Positions 32,213 through 45,164 of a stretch of 64,000 bases of DNA are shown one piece after another. The notes under the pieces were generated by a model that saw only the letters and a list, made by a program, of their open reading frames with translations, was not told the DNA's origin and did not search any database. The translations under genes were made by a program, and so were the position numbers. How positions within the stretch are numbered: position 1 is the stretch's first letter; each line of letters starts with the position of its first letter. The stretch is from Clarkia xantiana subsp. parviflora (Eukaryota > Streptophyta > Magnoliopsida > Myrtales > Onagraceae), in NCBI GenBank assembly GCA_036873135.1, contig JAPTYO010000020.1:984081-1048080 (forward strand), in the 5' to 3' direction.

Positions 32213-35200
32213 ATGAGGGTGCAGCATTCACCGTCGTCCGCCGGCACGGCGAAGGGCGGCTACCAGGACGCGGAGTCTCTGTTCCGAGCTAAGCCGATTC
32301 AGGAGATCCGCAATGTGGAAGCCACGACTCGAAAACAGATCGATGACAAGAAGGAGGAGCTTCGTCAGCTGGTCGGCAACAGGTACCGTGACCTGATCGA
32401 CTCCGCAGACTCCATAGTCCTCATGAAGTCCTCCTGCGAGTCCATCTCCTCTAATGTCTCGTCCATTCAGTTGTCTATCCGTTCCCTCTCCGAAACCCCC
32501 AAGTCTCAAAGCTCTGGTCATGTCAATCCCGAGAGATTTACTATCTACGGTATTGCCTGTCGTGTTAAGTACTTAGTTGATACGCCTGAGAACATATGGG
32601 GCTGTTTGGACGAGTCCATGTTTCTGGAGGCTGCTGCTAGGTACAATCGCGCAAGACATGTGCATGACCGTTTGGTTCATGATTATGGCGACTCTGGTGA
32701 TCCCAGCATTTTATCTAAGTTTCCTCTGCTGCAGCACCAGTGGCAGATTGTTGTGAGCTTTAAAGCTCAGATCTCGCAGCGCTCTCGTGATCGGCTGGTG
32801 GATGGGGGTAGTCTCAAGGTGGGTGCATATGCAGACGCATTGGCTGCTGTGGCAGTCATTGATGGCTTGGAGCCTAGACAACTTCTGGGCTTGTTTCTTG
32901 ACACTAGGAGGTCATGGATTTTGCAAAAGTTGAGTACTTGTTTTGCTAGTCCGACTTGTACCACTGTGATTTCTGTATTTTGTGAGGTGTTGAGGGCAAT
33001 TCAAGTTAGTATTGGTCAAGTGGGGGAGTTATTCTTGCAAGTGATGAATGACATGCCTTTCTTCTACAAGGTTATTTTAAGTTCTCCTCCTGCATCTCAG
33101 TTGTTTGGTGGGATTCCAAATCCAGATGAGGAGGTGAAGGTGTGGAATTCTTTTAGGGATGGGTTAGAGAACACGATGACACTGCTTGATAAAACATACA
33201 TTGCTAAAACTTGCTTGACTTGGCTTAAGGACTGCAGACAAGAGATTGTGAGTAAAATGAATGAAAGGTTTATGATCAATGCCCTTAGTAATGGTCAGGA
33301 CATGGCATTGGCCGAAAAACAAATACGGGAAATTATGGATAGCAAGGAAGTTCTGGAAGGGAGTCTGGACTGGCTTAAGAGTGTTTTCGGATCAGAGATT
33401 GAGTTGCCCTGGAGCAGGATCCGGGAGCTTGTCTTGGAAGATAATTTGGATCTTTGGGATGAGATATTTGAAGATGCTTTTGTTCAAAGAATGAAAACAA
33501 TTATTGAGTCTGGATTTGGTAACTTAACCAGAGAACTTAACGTAGTCGAGTCAATTCATGCAATTGAGGGCACACCAGGTGAACATATAGATTTCAGGGC
33601 ATATTTGAGCAGACCTTCTACCGGTGGTGGGATTTGGTTCCTCGAGCCCAATGATAAGAAGGCAATTCTTGTTCCTACTTCCAAACCAGTGGCAGAAGAG
33701 AGTAATTTTCAATGCTGTCTGTCTGCATATTTTGGTCCTGATGTTAATCGCATAAGAGACGCGGTAGACAGTTTCTGTCGAACTGTACTGGATGATCTTC
33801 TCCACTTCTTAGAGTCTCCCAGGGCAACAGTAAGGCTAAAGACTTTGGTGCAATATCTACAAGATAAGTGTTACGATTGCTTGGCCAGTATTATATCTCA
33901 ACTGAAGAAGGAGCTTGATGGCCTTTCCACTGAAATGGAAAGGGGAAATGAGGAAAATCCCAAAGTCCCTGCTGCTATAATTGTTGAAGGATCTTTGTTT
34001 ATTGGCCGACTGTTGTATGCACTTCAACACCATTCTAGGCACATCCCTGTAATATTAGGATCTCCAAGATTCTGGGTAAATAATTCAGTTGCCGTCATCT
34101 TTGACAAGTTACCATCCCTTTGGAGGCAGTCTGGAGCAACTACTGATTCGCTGGTTGGTGGCAGCCCAATACAGCTAACATCAGCTTTTTCCAGAAGACA
34201 AACATCATTTGCCACAGCTGCATTGCTTGGAGCTGATGATTTTTCTAGTCCAAAGTTAAAAGACTTTTCTAGCACTACACGAGATCTTTGTGTCAAAGCT
34301 CATACCTTGTGGATATCATGGTTATCCGGTGAACTATCAGCAATTCTATCTCGGGATCTCAACCAGGATGATGGATTAGCAGCAACAGTTCCATTGAGGG
34401 TTAGTGCTGTTGTATCTCCTCCCAAAGCGTTTTTGTAAATTAAGAGCAGCACACTGCTAAACGCAAACAGCTCTTGCACTCTTTCGCTTTGCAAGCTTTT
34501 CCTCTCCGCGTGGCTCTATTTTGATCACATGACACTTATTAGATTTTAACTTGTTAAGCAAATTACTAGCTTCTCTGCTACCAGTTAATTTTAGCCAAAT
34601 GGAATGGTCAGCCATCTAATAAAATTAAAGCATAGTAATTTTATTGTTGACTTGTCTTGATATCCTAGAGATCTTAAGAATAAAAACTATCTGATATATC
34701 TTTTAAATTTAACTATGTTGCTAATTCTCATTTTAGTAGTATAGGTGAGTGATAACCTTTTCCCTTAATCACAAAAAACTATAGAAAAATGAAATATTCT
34801 TCCTTTTGTCTAGACTCTATCTTATATTTCTTGCATTTGAGCTAGTGAATTTGATCATATTAAATTCTCGGTGGTACTTTGTCAAAATTTAAGGTTTACA
34901 TCTTGACCAGGGTTGGGAAGACACAGTTATCAAGCAAGAGCAGTCTGAAGATGTTCAGCCGGAGTTGAGAGTTTCCTTGCCATCCATGCCTTCCCTTTAT
35001 GTCGTATCTTTTCTGTTTCGAGCATGTGAGGAAATTCATCGAATTGGAGGCCATGTGCTTGATAAGATGATTCTGCAAAATTTTGCAGTTCGGTTATTGG
35101 AGAATGTAAGAATTACACTCAAGACTTAATTTCTTCTTCCCTTTTCTGTTTCTTGTGTCTTCTGCCACTGTATGCTTGCTGCATTGTGCTATATCAGCTT

Positions 35201-37390
35201 CATGTTTTTGTGCCATGTTATTCAATACCTTATATACCAGCTAGCATACTGTAAGCAATCTCAATAATGCTAGGGCAGATAATTTCTTTTGTTCCATGAT
35301 CCTCAGTATTCTTACTGTGTCATTGCTCTTACACACATTATAGTTCTTGGTTTTGCAACACCTTTTACTATAATATTTCTGCTAGACTATGACATTGTCA
35401 ACTGAAAAATTGCTTAATCCTATCATGTAACCTGAACTTATTTCTTTTACCCTAATAAGGTCAATTCCTTGTGAGCCTTCCCATTACACGTCCATGTTGT
35501 GGAGGCATCCTTATTCTATGATGTTTAGAATTGTTACTCCAAAGATTTGTTTCTGGTTGGTATGCACGGACTAAACTATCTTTCTATGTAGGTACTTAAC
35601 ATATATGGAACTTACCTTTCTACAAGAGAAGCCAGTGGATCTCAAGTGTCAGACAAAGGAGCTCTGCAAGTTATGCTAGACTTAAGATTTGTATACGACA
35701 TTCTTTCTGGGGGTGAGTCCAAGGCTAATGATGATTTATCCAGAAATCCAAAACCGAAATACTCTTTTAGACAGAAGCAGGATCAGAGACAGATTGTATC
35801 TGGTCTCAGAAGTCGTGTTGATGGATTGGTTAGTAGTCTTTCACAAAGACTGGATCCCATCGATTGGCTCACGTAAGTTTTTATTGGTTTGGTTGTCTTA
35901 AATCGATATGAAATTGTTAGATATTCTTTAGTCTGCTCTAAAAACTAGAGCCCATTGTCTTCATTTTATAGTCCATGACTAGGAGGTAAATACATTTATA
36001 TAATTGAGTGTGGTTAAGAGGTGAATATATGCATTGGGTGTAAGAGTAATCATTGTTTTGATAAGAATAGTAGGAAATGAAGGAAAAGTGTCTTATTTGC
36101 TTGTATATGATACACTGGAGTGGAAGAACTGTACATTTTCTTTTGTAATTATAATCAAACTAACGGTGAAGGAATACTTTTAACTAAATGTGCATTTTCT
36201 TTTATGTTTGAAGGTACGAGCCGTACCTCTGGGAAAACGAGAGACAGTCCTACCTAAAGCATGCAGTGCTGTTTGGTTTCTTTGTGCAACTTAACCGGAT
36301 GTACGTGGACACAGTCCAGAAATTGCCAACCAATTCCGAATCAAACATTATGCAGTGCTCCAAGGTTCCTCGATTTAAATATCTTCCAATCAGGTTAGAA
36401 TAGTTTTATTGCAAACTACACAGCCATTATATAAGCACAGATTAGCTTAAGGTTTGCCTAAATGTTTTGTTCTTATTCACTGTGTAATCGCAGTGCACCA
36501 GCATTGTCTTCAAGGGGCACATCCAAGGCACCAATTCAAGCCTCAATAAACGACGCCTCGTCTTCAAGGGCTCGATTGAAAGGGTATGGTAGCGGAGAGA
36601 TTCCAAGAACCCTTGATTTGGATGACAGATCCAGCTCCCTCCCACTTCTGAAATCATTTATGCAGGTAAGGCAAATTTATACCATTACATTTCTTCTATT
36701 ATTATTGGGTTAAAGGGTCTTTTGGTGTGTTTTATCAAAGTTGGTTTTTTGGCGCCATATGTTTTTTTAAGACTTTTGGTGTCATGTGTTTGCATTTTGA
36801 AGACTTTTTGTGCATCCCGTTGAATAGTTTTATTTTGTTCAATTTAGTCCTCCAATTTATAATCCAATTGAACCCTAAGTCCAATTAACCTAGTCATGGT
36901 GCCATTGATGGGTCGAACCACGATTTGGGTCACACAGGGTCCAATTGGTTTTTTTAGGGACTAAATTGCAAAAATCAAAAGTTATGTATATAAATTAGAA
37001 GACTAAGTTGAACAAAATAAAACTATTCAACAGTCAAATTTGACTGTTAACTAACGGATGCACTAAAAGTCAGTCTACAAAATGCAAACTTGTGTCAGTA
37101 AAAGCCAACATATGGTCTCCAAAAGACCCTTTTAACCCTTATTTTTATTGGCTCACTGTTATGATGTGTTGAGTTTAGAAAATATTATCACACAAATGAG
37201 ATATAATTTTGAGTGTGGGATTGTTCAGGCTGGGAGCAGATTTGGAGAGAGCACGCTGAAACTGGGTTCGATGCTAACGGAAGGTCAAGTAGGAATATTC
37301 AAAGATAGATCGGCAGCTGCATTGTCGTCATTCAGCGATGTTTTGCCTGTACAGGCGGCAGGTCTTCTCTCATCTTTCACGGCAACATGA
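32213..37390 (+). CDS. COG1: Conserved oligomeric Golgi complex subunit 1 (COG1)
   Basis: Six exons: 32213-34399, 34911-35105, 35592-35872, 36214-36393, 36494-36665, 37229-37390; 3177 nt, 1058 residues, all phases consistent. Residues about 20-100 match the Vps51/COG1 N-terminal region ([40 protein letters not shown]). Most of the rest is helical, with conserved [53 protein letters not shown] and [17 protein letters not shown]1 belongs to the eight-subunit COG tether on the cytosolic face of the Golgi, which captures retrograde vesicles and keeps glycosylation enzymes in place. Length equals that of plant COG1 (about 1060). The first exon holds two thirds of the protein. Intron 5 contains a MITE. 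No lesion seen. Confidence 0.95.
36707..37138. mobile_element. MITE in COG1 intron 5
   Basis: Ends GGGTTAAAGGGTCTTTTGGT and CCAAAAGACCCTTTTAACCC are inverted copies, and the body has AGTCCAATTAACCTAGTC and TTGAACAAAATAAAACTATT like its relatives. It ends 90 bp before the exon 6 acceptor. Flanks (TTATTATT / TTATTTTT) resemble a weak target duplication. Confidence 0.75.
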
Positions 37391-37711
37391 CCGACTTGAA
37401 TGTGAATCTATCTCATCAACTGCATCTGCCTGATAATGCTGCTAGAGAACTCTTCTTTACAAAGCAGCAAAGGCGACGAAGCTCTCTCGAGAAATTTTAC
37501 ATTTTAATATATTTTTAGTGTTAAGAGACGAAATGATCGACAGATGATGGCGAGAGGCAGCAATTTTAGGGTGTATATGCGCGAATCGGGGGGAAAAAGT
37601 TGTGTTTCAAATTTTTTGATTGAATTCATGGCCTGTTTTTTTTCTGTACACTTCTGGGTAGAGTTTGTAAGATGACATAAGATATGTTACAGTGAAGAAT
37701 ATCATTTTTTT
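37391..37711 (+). other. COG1 3' UTR and downstream
   Basis: AT-rich region after the stop codon with near-canonical poly(A) signal context (TTTTAATATATTTTTAG near 37502). No gene. Confidence 0.45.
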
Positions 37712-39349
37712 TGGTTAGGTACTTTTGGTTAGGGGTGGCAGTCGTGTTGATTTGTGTCGTATCGCTAGTGACACGCGTTATCTCTTGTGTCAAAACATAT
37801 CACTCTAAATGTGTTGCTAGTTTTCCAAACACAGGAGTTGACACGGGCGGCAGATCCCGTGTCACACAGGACACGGGCGCGAAATTTTCGTATCAAAATA
37901 GATCTCGTGTCAACACGGAACTTTATAAAAATGAAAAATTCAACTTTTTTGGTGAAAAAAATACGAAATTTACTCATCGATAATCAACAATTTCCTGAAA
38001 TAGTAAAATATCATACTTTTTCCTATAGTTTCTTTAAGGCAAATAAAAACAGCTCATGCTCCCGAAGGATTCTTAACCCATACAAATGAATTTTGGTGAA
38101 AAAAAATGTTTTTGAGCTTATCAACTTTGCAAATTAACGACTTTATGCAGACTTTATGCTCTAAGATTGGAATTTCATGGTTTGCCGCTTAAGTAATGAC
38201 AATTACGAATACAACTAAAACTTATTATAAGTTTTGTAAATATATATTAATGTACTGAATAAATAGTTTGATGCGGCGAAATCGATTAATTCTGAAATTT
38301 CGATAATTATGCAATTTCTAGTCCCGGAGTTTCAACTGTTGGAATTTGGCGCGTGAATAATGTTTTCGAACGGAAGCGAGGTTTAGATCAAAACTCACGG
38401 CTATGCCGTGTGTTGCGCTGTTTTTTCGTCAAATTCCATTGTTTCAAGGCTTAAAATCTTATTTTAATGTTATTTCGGTTTTTTTTTTGTAATTTTCGAT
38501 TAAGTTGGACTTTGTTGTTATTTCGGTTATTTCCTCAAACCCTGCGTTTGATTTCGTTACTCTTTCGATTTTTACGCGTGTATCCTCCATCATGCTGCAT
38601 CATAGTTGCAATGTTTTACAATTACTGATCTTTATAAATAAATATTAAGTTTCAGATAAGTAATGTCGAGGCGTGTCTATCGTTGGACCTACAGATCAGA
38701 TCTACACGGACATGCCTAAAAACGTGTCTAGTCGTGTAACAGATCTATCAGACACAGTACAGATTTTCGTGTAGACCATGACATGAAAAAATACAGGTCC
38801 GTTACAGATCATGTATTCGTGTCGTGTCAGAAATTGGCGTCCCTACTATTGGTACCATTTAGTACAAGATGTTTTTTTGTGTATATATTTTTAGTACCAA
38901 ACGTTTGAACGTTGTTGGCTTTTGATTCATCTGTTAGTTAACCGTTAAATGACATATGCAAGTCACGTGACCCTTCTTAAATTTTTTATTTTGTTCAATT
39001 TAGTCTTCTAAATGCACCCATAAGTTTTATTTTGTTTATTTTAGTTCTAACAGTTAAAAATTAAACCCAATTAACCTAGCCGGATATAGTCCTACCAATT
39101 GTGTTTGATTTTGAAATTTTTAGACTAAATGAAACAAAATAAAAGTTAGAGATGTATTTGAGGGACTAAATTAAACAAAATCAAACGTTTAAGGTGGGTC
39201 ACGTGTCATTTAACTGTCAAAACTAATGGTTAACAGATGGACCAAAAGTTAATAATCTTCAAACTTTTGGTACCAAAAGTATACATAAAAAAACATCTTG
39301 TACCAAAAGTCACATTCGGTCAAACATATGGTACTAAAAGTAGGTTTTA
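37712..39349. mobile_element. MITE split by a hAT element
   Basis: Left end GGTTAGGTACTTTTGGT (37713) pairs with right end ACTAAAAGTAGGTTTTAA (39333-39350). Beyond the hAT insertion, GGTACCATTTAGTACAAGAT continues as expected and is mirrored by ATCTTGTACCAAAAGT. Removing 37730-38845 plus one target copy restores a MITE of about 510 bp like those at 20626 and 36707. Confidence 0.6.
37730..38845. mobile_element. Non-autonomous hAT transposon (1116 bp)
   Basis: Ends TAGGGGTGGCA and TGGCGTCCCTA are imperfect inverted repeats. It is flanked by CTTTTGGT (37722-37729) and CTATTGGT (38846-38853), an 8-bp duplication with one mismatch. Subterminal zones are rich in GACACG/CGTGTC motifs in both orientations, likely transposase sites. 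No transposase ORF. Confidence 0.8.
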
Positions 39350-40085
39350 ATTTTTTTTTCTTATTATGTGTTGTAGAACCAGCAATAGGGTGGACATTAG
39401 AGAAAATACAGGTGTCAAATTGGAGGATCAAACCAATCTAATCGAAATATGCTCATTTTAAGCTAATAATTTTATGAAAATTATAACAAAAATTACAACT
39501 CTGAAATTAGAAATTTTTTTAATTAATTTACAAAAAAATTAAAGTTCAGGTTACGGAATTTAGCATAATTATGTTTAGGTATTGTGCCACATCTTCCTTC
39601 ATCAGACAGCAATGGCTTTTACCAAACTCAGGGAGCACATTCGGTTTCAATCAAGTACTAGACACGTAAATGACAGTTTTCTCAACCTGGTGAATAAAAT
39701 TGAACTGAATTTATCACCACCATTTTTTGATGTCCAAACTATCATATAACTGAACTAAATGACCTCACTCAACTACATCATCCCCAGCCACAAATTGCGA
39801 TAGAGTTTATAAAGACGTAAATAACGCGAAAATGTTTTACAATTGCAGAACTAACAACAGAAAGAAAGCTAGTAGTATGTGTAAGAGAATGAACAAGGTG
39901 GTTGAGTTTTCTACTCCACTTTACAATGTTTACATATTTGAAATGCCAAATAATAACACTGAATTATATACCTAGGAATTGCAGCAGCAATTAATCACAT
40001 TTGATTTCTTTCTCATGCATTCCAATCTCTGTATATTTATTTATTCAACAACTGTAAATACTTATGCTTTCAAAGAAAACTGACC
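39350..40085. other. Intergenic and 3' region of the F-box/kelch gene
   Basis: AT-rich. The part next to 40085 is probably the 3' UTR of the minus-strand gene. No other gene is seen. Confidence 0.5.
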
Positions 40086-41504
40086 TCAAATATCAAGGAT
40101 TTGACAGCTTACTAGTTCTGCAGATCCTGTGTCCTTTGTAGTAGCTATCACCTTCCATATACTCGACTCTGACTTTGCCATTTCAAAACTCGGCCTTTCC
40201 AATGATAAACAAGATACTGCATTCAAAGGAAATGGAGAGATATTGTGTTGAACATCTGCTTGCATGATCACAACATTACTATTTGCATCTTTGGTAATCA
40301 CATGGAGTCGACCAAGCAAACTAGCAAGTAAATACGGAGATTCAGAATCCGTAAGGTCCCGAATCGGGACCGCCTCTGCAACAACTTTCCAGGCATCGTC
40401 TTGGTGATCATAAACCTTGATCTTTGCACTGTCTAAAGAGCTAGATGGGTCTAATGAGTATAATTCTCCCTCCACAGTTACACTTAGCTTTGTACCTGCT
40501 TGACGAGCTGGCCACCCCTGGCCCATGCCAGCTGGCATCTCGACCCAGGAGTTGGCTTCTGGGTCATAGACTTCGCCACCAACATCGACAAAAAATGGCC
40601 AACAGTATAAACTTTGGGGCACAAACAACCTTCCCCTATAAGAGGTCATTCCGGTGGCAATGGGTTTGAGCAAGTCGGCAAGAAAAGCAGTGGGAAGGAC
40701 CTGAGCCTTTGAGAAGGGCATGGTTGGAAGTGGGGCCCAAAGACCCGTCTTGGGGTCGTACACCTCAGCAGATTGGAGGGGCACAAGACCCGCCGTACCC
40801 CGAGTGACCCCACCAACCACATAGAGCTTGTTGTTCAAGATGCTTGTTTTACTATAAGCCCTCCCAATTGACATTGAGCTTACTTCACTCCAACAATTAA
40901 GGGCAGGATCGTAGCGCCAAACGCTGCTTAGGGCAGATGTCCTAGAGAACCCACCAAGAACGTAGAGGCATCCGTCAACTGACCCTACAGAACACCCACA
41001 AAATGCCAGTTTGTCCACCACTCCGTCTTTCCTCCCTAGCCATCCCCTGATGCTTGACCCCAGGACATTCCACATCCTCAGGGTTGTAGCAAGGCCTTTC
41101 TTGCTCTCCTCATCAAAGGAAACCATGGGCATCAATGGAAGCCGCTGCCATGTTCGTGAAAGAGGGTCCAGGGCATGCCATATCAGCTTCTCCTCATCTA
41201 CCTTGGTCAATATGTACAACCATTCCTCAGATGTCCCGAGCTCCTTCCGCAGACTGTACAGTTCCGAGCTCATGATTGCATTTTTCCAACATCTGGAAAC
41301 TGACTTTATTTTCAGGTAGCAGATTCTGGGGATTCTTGCAAGAATGTGAAGAGAGAGTTCATCGGGAAGACTGGGGATCAATCTTGTGTTATCCTCGAGT
41401 GAGTTTGAGGCAACCCTCCGTCTCTTGCATTTGTCACCTGACTGAATCTCAGATGAATCTCCTCCACTTTTTCTGGAATTGTTCAAGCTCAATATGCCCC
41501 CCAT
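40086..41504 (-). CDS. F-box/kelch-repeat protein (At1g22040-like)
   Basis: Single coding exon of 472 residues; the start MGGILSLNNS is the first ATG and fits the family. A basic patch (KCKRRR) is followed by an F-box at about 44-90 (LIPSLPDELSLHILARIPR, VSRCWKNAIMSSELYSLRKE). Then come kelch units, for example GCLYVLGGFSR, YDPALNCWSEVSSM, KLYVVGGVTRG, EVYDPKTGLWAPLPTMPF, GEVYDPEANSWVEMP and IKVYDHQDDAWKVV. These form a beta propeller that should bind the substrate of an SCF ubiquitin ligase. Size matches the Arabidopsis relative (about 475). A 5'-UTR intron is likely: a donor CTTCAG-GTACG at 42341 on the minus strand ends a leader exon near 42342-42420. No lesion seen. Confidence 0.93.
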   Translation of the reverse strand: MGGILSLNNSRKSGGDSSEIQSGDKCKRRRVASNSLEDNTRLIPSLPDELSLHILARIPRICYLKIKSVSRCWKNAIMSSELYSLRKELGTSEEWLYILTKVDEEKLIWHALDPLSRTWQRLPLMPMVSFDEESKKGLATTLRMWNVLGSSIRGWLGRKDGVVDKLAFCGCSVGSVDGCLYVLGGFSRTSALSSVWRYDPALNCWSEVSSMSIGRAYSKTSILNNKLYVVGGVTRGTAGLVPLQSAEVYDPKTGLWAPLPTMPFSKAQVLPTAFLADLLKPIATGMTSYRGRLFVPQSLYCWPFFVDVGGEVYDPEANSWVEMPAGMGQGWPARQAGTKLSVTVEGELYSLDPSSSLDSAKIKVYDHQDDAWKVVAEAVPIRDLTDSESPYLLASLLGRLHVITKDANSNVVIMQADVQHNISPFPLNAVSCLSLERPSFEMAKSESSIWKVIATTKDTGSAELVSCQILDI

Positions 41505-42503
41505 TGTAAATGAATTTGGACTCAGACCATAACCAACAATATTTATATAATTGCAGCTTAATCTAATTCCAGAGAGAACCAGGAAGATTCCACTTCCAAC
41601 TTGAGCTCAAAACCTAGTGAGAAAAGGCATAGACACTTAACACAGTATGGCGATGTAACACATATGAACCTAAATCAAATACCAAAAAGAAATTTTACTT
41701 CTGAATTATAATAATGGCATGTAAATGATAGATAGACTAAATCATACCAGATGAGATCAACTTTACCACATCATAGAAAGTAGTGAGTCTCTTTACTAAA
41801 GAAATGGAAGAGTAATTTTATCTTGTTAATAAGCTAACTAGTGAAGGGTTAGGAGATGATGATATATATAATATGTTTATGAAGTGGATAGACTTTTGAT
41901 CCAAAAGAGAGAACATAGCGACAAGAATATAAAACAACATTAAGTAATCAGAACGTTGTCAGCAATCAGCCGGACTCAATAAACTAATCAAAATCATCGC
42001 CTGCAGTTCAAACCACAATCGATCTCACCAAGCAAAATCAGCAAATTAAGAGCTTCTGAAACTGATCAAATACACGAAACAGATCAATCCAATGAGCAAT
42101 TTCCGATCAAAATAGAATTGAGCTTAATTGATATGCAGAATCAGAAAAGACACAGTTACCAGATACGAAAACCTCAAAATCAACGCATCGCAGAAGAGAA
42201 AACACAAAATCCGATCCTAATTCTACAATATAGACCAAAAGCAACCCAGTTTCAAGCAACCTTTTTCATTCCGGAGGCAGGAAATCAAAGAAAGAGAAGA
42301 ACACGATGCCTGAAACTCTGGAAGCAAGAATTTGCGTACCTGAAGAGAATACACAGTCCAGTGAGGATGAAAGTAACTTAGTGATATCGAAGAAGTTGAT
42401 GCCTCATCCTCTGCTTATAGTGGTAGTGGTAAGCCAGCATTTTCCCGCACGACTCATAAAAAACTAACCACGTTCGCCTGATGACGCATTTCTAGTAAGC
42501 TAC
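41505..42503 (-). promoter_or_regulatory. Leader intron and promoter of the F-box/kelch gene
   Basis: Contains the presumed 5'-UTR intron (about 42341 down to 41560) and an upstream leader exon near 42342-42420. The plus-strand frame at 42118-42381 is in the leader and has no recognisable domain. Confidence 0.45.

Positions 42504-42576
<73 letters not shown>
42504..42576. repeat. (TAA)n microsatellite
   Basis: About 24 uninterrupted TAA units upstream of the F-box/kelch gene. A (TA)n run follows at about 42835-42861. Such arrays are usually length-polymorphic. Confidence 0.95.
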
Positions 42577-42577
<1 letters not shown>

Positions 42578-42830
42578 GTAGGCCATGAACTACACACATT
42601 TGCAGTGACAATATATTAGTCTGAATTCTGAAAGTGTATCTGTCGTCACGCAGCTCTCGTTGAATTTAAGAGCTAAATCAATCAATCTGAGATTAGCCAT
42701 CGTTGACTTCTATTCATAATCAGATTAGTAGTTATATTCTGGTATCAACTTCTAGGAAATGAAGAGAATTTGTCCTTCAACTTGTTCTTTTTGTCAAAAA
42801 AATGTAGTTAGAGAGAAATAAAAACAATTC

Positions 42831-42861
<31 letters not shown>

Positions 42862-43314
42862 TGACGTGTTTAATTTTTAGCGGATGAAAAATCTGTTTGA
42901 ATTACACTGTACTTTATTTTTGTCACACTCATATTTAAAATGAATTATGAAATTTCTATGTCCACGCGGTTGAAATATCATAAACGTAGCACAACGGTCA
43001 ATTCTAAACTTTTAAATACATTAGAAAAATTCATGTCATTTATAATATTACATAATTTTAATTAATAACTATAAATTAATTTATTTCATTTAGTTGAATT
43101 ATAATATTATTTACTCTTAAATATCGTAATTATTAGAAAGTTTCATTTGTTCTTCATTTCCTTGTTTTGCAAGTTTAAGCAGTTTGCTGCGTAAGTTACA
43201 GCCGTAGCCAGGTGTTTGAGAGTATTCTTGATCATTCCAGATTATAACTGGTATCAGAGTCCACGGTTCAGGACCCAGATCGTTTAAATCCATGGCAAAG
43301 AGCATCTTACAGGG

Positions 43315-44279
43315 TTGACAATACTCAAGTATGAAGGTAACTTCGATAGATGGAGTTTAGTCATGGAAAACCTGATGAGGGCAAGAGAGTACTGGGACGT
43401 GATTGAGATTGGAATTGGGTCAGACACTGAAGATGCAGCAGCATACACATATAGGAAGCTAATCGACATGAAGGCTAAGAATATCATCTTTGACTCAATA
43501 GATTGGGGAACCTTGACAATATTATTTGCAAAAATACGGTTAATGACATATGAGACTCCATGAAGCCAAAGGGAACTGGGTCTGAACGTGTGAGAATATC
43601 CCATCTACAAGCCTTAAGGAGAGAATTCGAGCTGCTCCTAATGAAAGAAGGTGAGAATCACTAGTCTATTGCACTAGAGTGTTAAAGTCTGTACTAGGAT
43701 GAGATTCTTAGTCATAGTAGAAAAGGTACTGAGAACACCGAGTGCTAAATTTGGTTATGTAGTCTGTGCTATAGAAGAATCTAAAGACATAAGCAAACTT
43801 ACCTTAAATGAGTTTCAAAGCTCCTTAATTGTCCATGAACAAAAGTTGAATCGCAATTCTACTGAGGAAGAACAAGCTCTTAAAGTTGTCAGTAATTTCA
43901 CTAGCTCAAGTTATATTGGCAGAGGGCAATCTCGTGGGAGAAGAGGAAGAAGGAGAGGCAACAATGGAGATGAGGTCATAACATAGGCAAGACTCTTAAG
44001 AAAAGGGAAGCAATGGATTTCAAGGTAGAAGAAATAAGAAGAATAAAGCTGACATTGAATGTTATAGGTGTCATAAGCTTGTTTTTACAAATTCGAATGT
44101 AATGTTAAGCTTTCAGAGCAGGAGGAGAGATTAAACTTCTTTGAAACTGAAGAAGGAGAGGTACTATACATGACCACTCAAAGACATCATGAATCATCAT
44201 ATGCAATTGTTTGGTTCATAGATACATGTTGTAGCAATCATATGAGTGGATCCAAGGAAGCTTTTGCAAGCCTAGATAA
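43315..44279 (+). pseudogene. copia gag and start of protease (broken)
   Basis: Frames at 43315-43563 (LKYEGNFDRWSLVMENLMRA, the UBN2-type gag start) and 43699-43986 (LNEFQSSLIVHEQKLN, RGQSRGRRGRRRGNN) are separated by frameshifts. A zinc-knuckle trace follows near 44065. The protease start WFIDTCCSNHMSG (expected D-S/T-G) lies near 44215-44250. It stops at the nested element. Confidence 0.75.
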
Positions 44280-44432
44280 TATTAGAGATAATAAGAATAA
44301 GTAAAGTTATTTTCCTATAAGATTTGTATATGTAATATTATATTTCCATATATTATCTGTAACACCTCAATATATTGAGGTTAAACTTATGTACACGATT
44401 TATCAAAATAGAACAAATTATTATTCTCTATA
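44280..44432 (+). repeat. Left outer LTR of the nested copia chain
   Basis: 153 bp, TA...TA ends instead of TG...CA, followed directly by TGGTATCAAAGC. It pairs with 47059-47218. Confidence 0.8.
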
Positions 44433-44719
44433 TGGTATCAAAGCATTTATAACTCCAACGAGTACAACTTACAAGCCGCTGCCCACCATCGTCGTTGTCC
44501 AGGGGCGGTCGGCACCGCCGTCAACTATGCAGATGTCATGTCGGCCGCCCCCTGCCCAATTCTGATTTCAGTTCTTTTTTTTTTTTACTTTTCTAATAAG
44601 ACAATAAATCTCTGCTTCCGTGTTGACGGCTTCTGCGCGATCCTCTGATTTAGTGCCAACTGACAAATCCACCACACTAATGGTCCCTACTATTGTCATG
44701 TTTATATCAATTCTTCTCC

Positions 44720-44895
44720 GTCGATGCCGACTGGATCTATCCGGGCTTCCGCCATTGCCGACTGGACCTCCAGGCTACCGCCGTGCCGACTGGACATCTT
44801 CGGGCTTTTGCCGTTGCCGACTGGACATCTCCGGGCTTCCGCCGTTGTCGACTGGACCTCTCCGGGCATCCGCCGATGACGATTGGACTATTCGG
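44720..44895 (+). repeat. GC-rich tandem repeats with GCCGACTGGAC core
   Basis: Five imperfect copies of a unit of about 36 bp (GCCGACTGGAC then TCCGGGC and TTCCGCC) in the leader between first and second LTR. All frames repeat Leu/Pro/Ser-rich peptides; this is probably not coding. Confidence 0.75.
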
Positions 44896-44960
44896 GCATT
44901 CATCAATATTCTTCGTATCAAGATCGGCATTCTTATCAGAACGTCTGTCCTGCGGTGGCG

Positions 44961-45164
44961 TATAAGGGAATAAGATTTAGAGATAAATATATCTTATTAT
45001 ATTCAGATAAATCTAGACTAGTAATAGATATATTATTAGTATTATCAGATTATGTTTTCCTTATTATATTGTTATAGATTTAGATAGATATAGTCTATAT
45101 ATATATATAGGTACATGTACTCAACCTTAAACAAGATCAATAATACAATTATCATTCTTCTATA
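44961..45164 (+). repeat. Middle LTR, divergent from the outer pair
   Basis: 204 bp starting TATAAGGGAATAAG after a G-rich tract and ending TTCTTCTATA before TGGTATCAAAGC. It therefore serves as 3' LTR for the DNA on its left and 5' LTR for that on its right. It has TATATATATATAGG near 45095. Confidence 0.7.

Noticed and set aside
43249..43259. TGGTATCAGAG motifs as possible tRNA genes
   Set aside because: They are primer-binding sites next to LTRs; no cloverleaf can be formed from the surroundings.
44620..44973. 117-residue ORF with Leu/Pro repeats
   Set aside because: Encoded by the tandem GCCGACTGGAC repeats in a copia leader; open in several frames.
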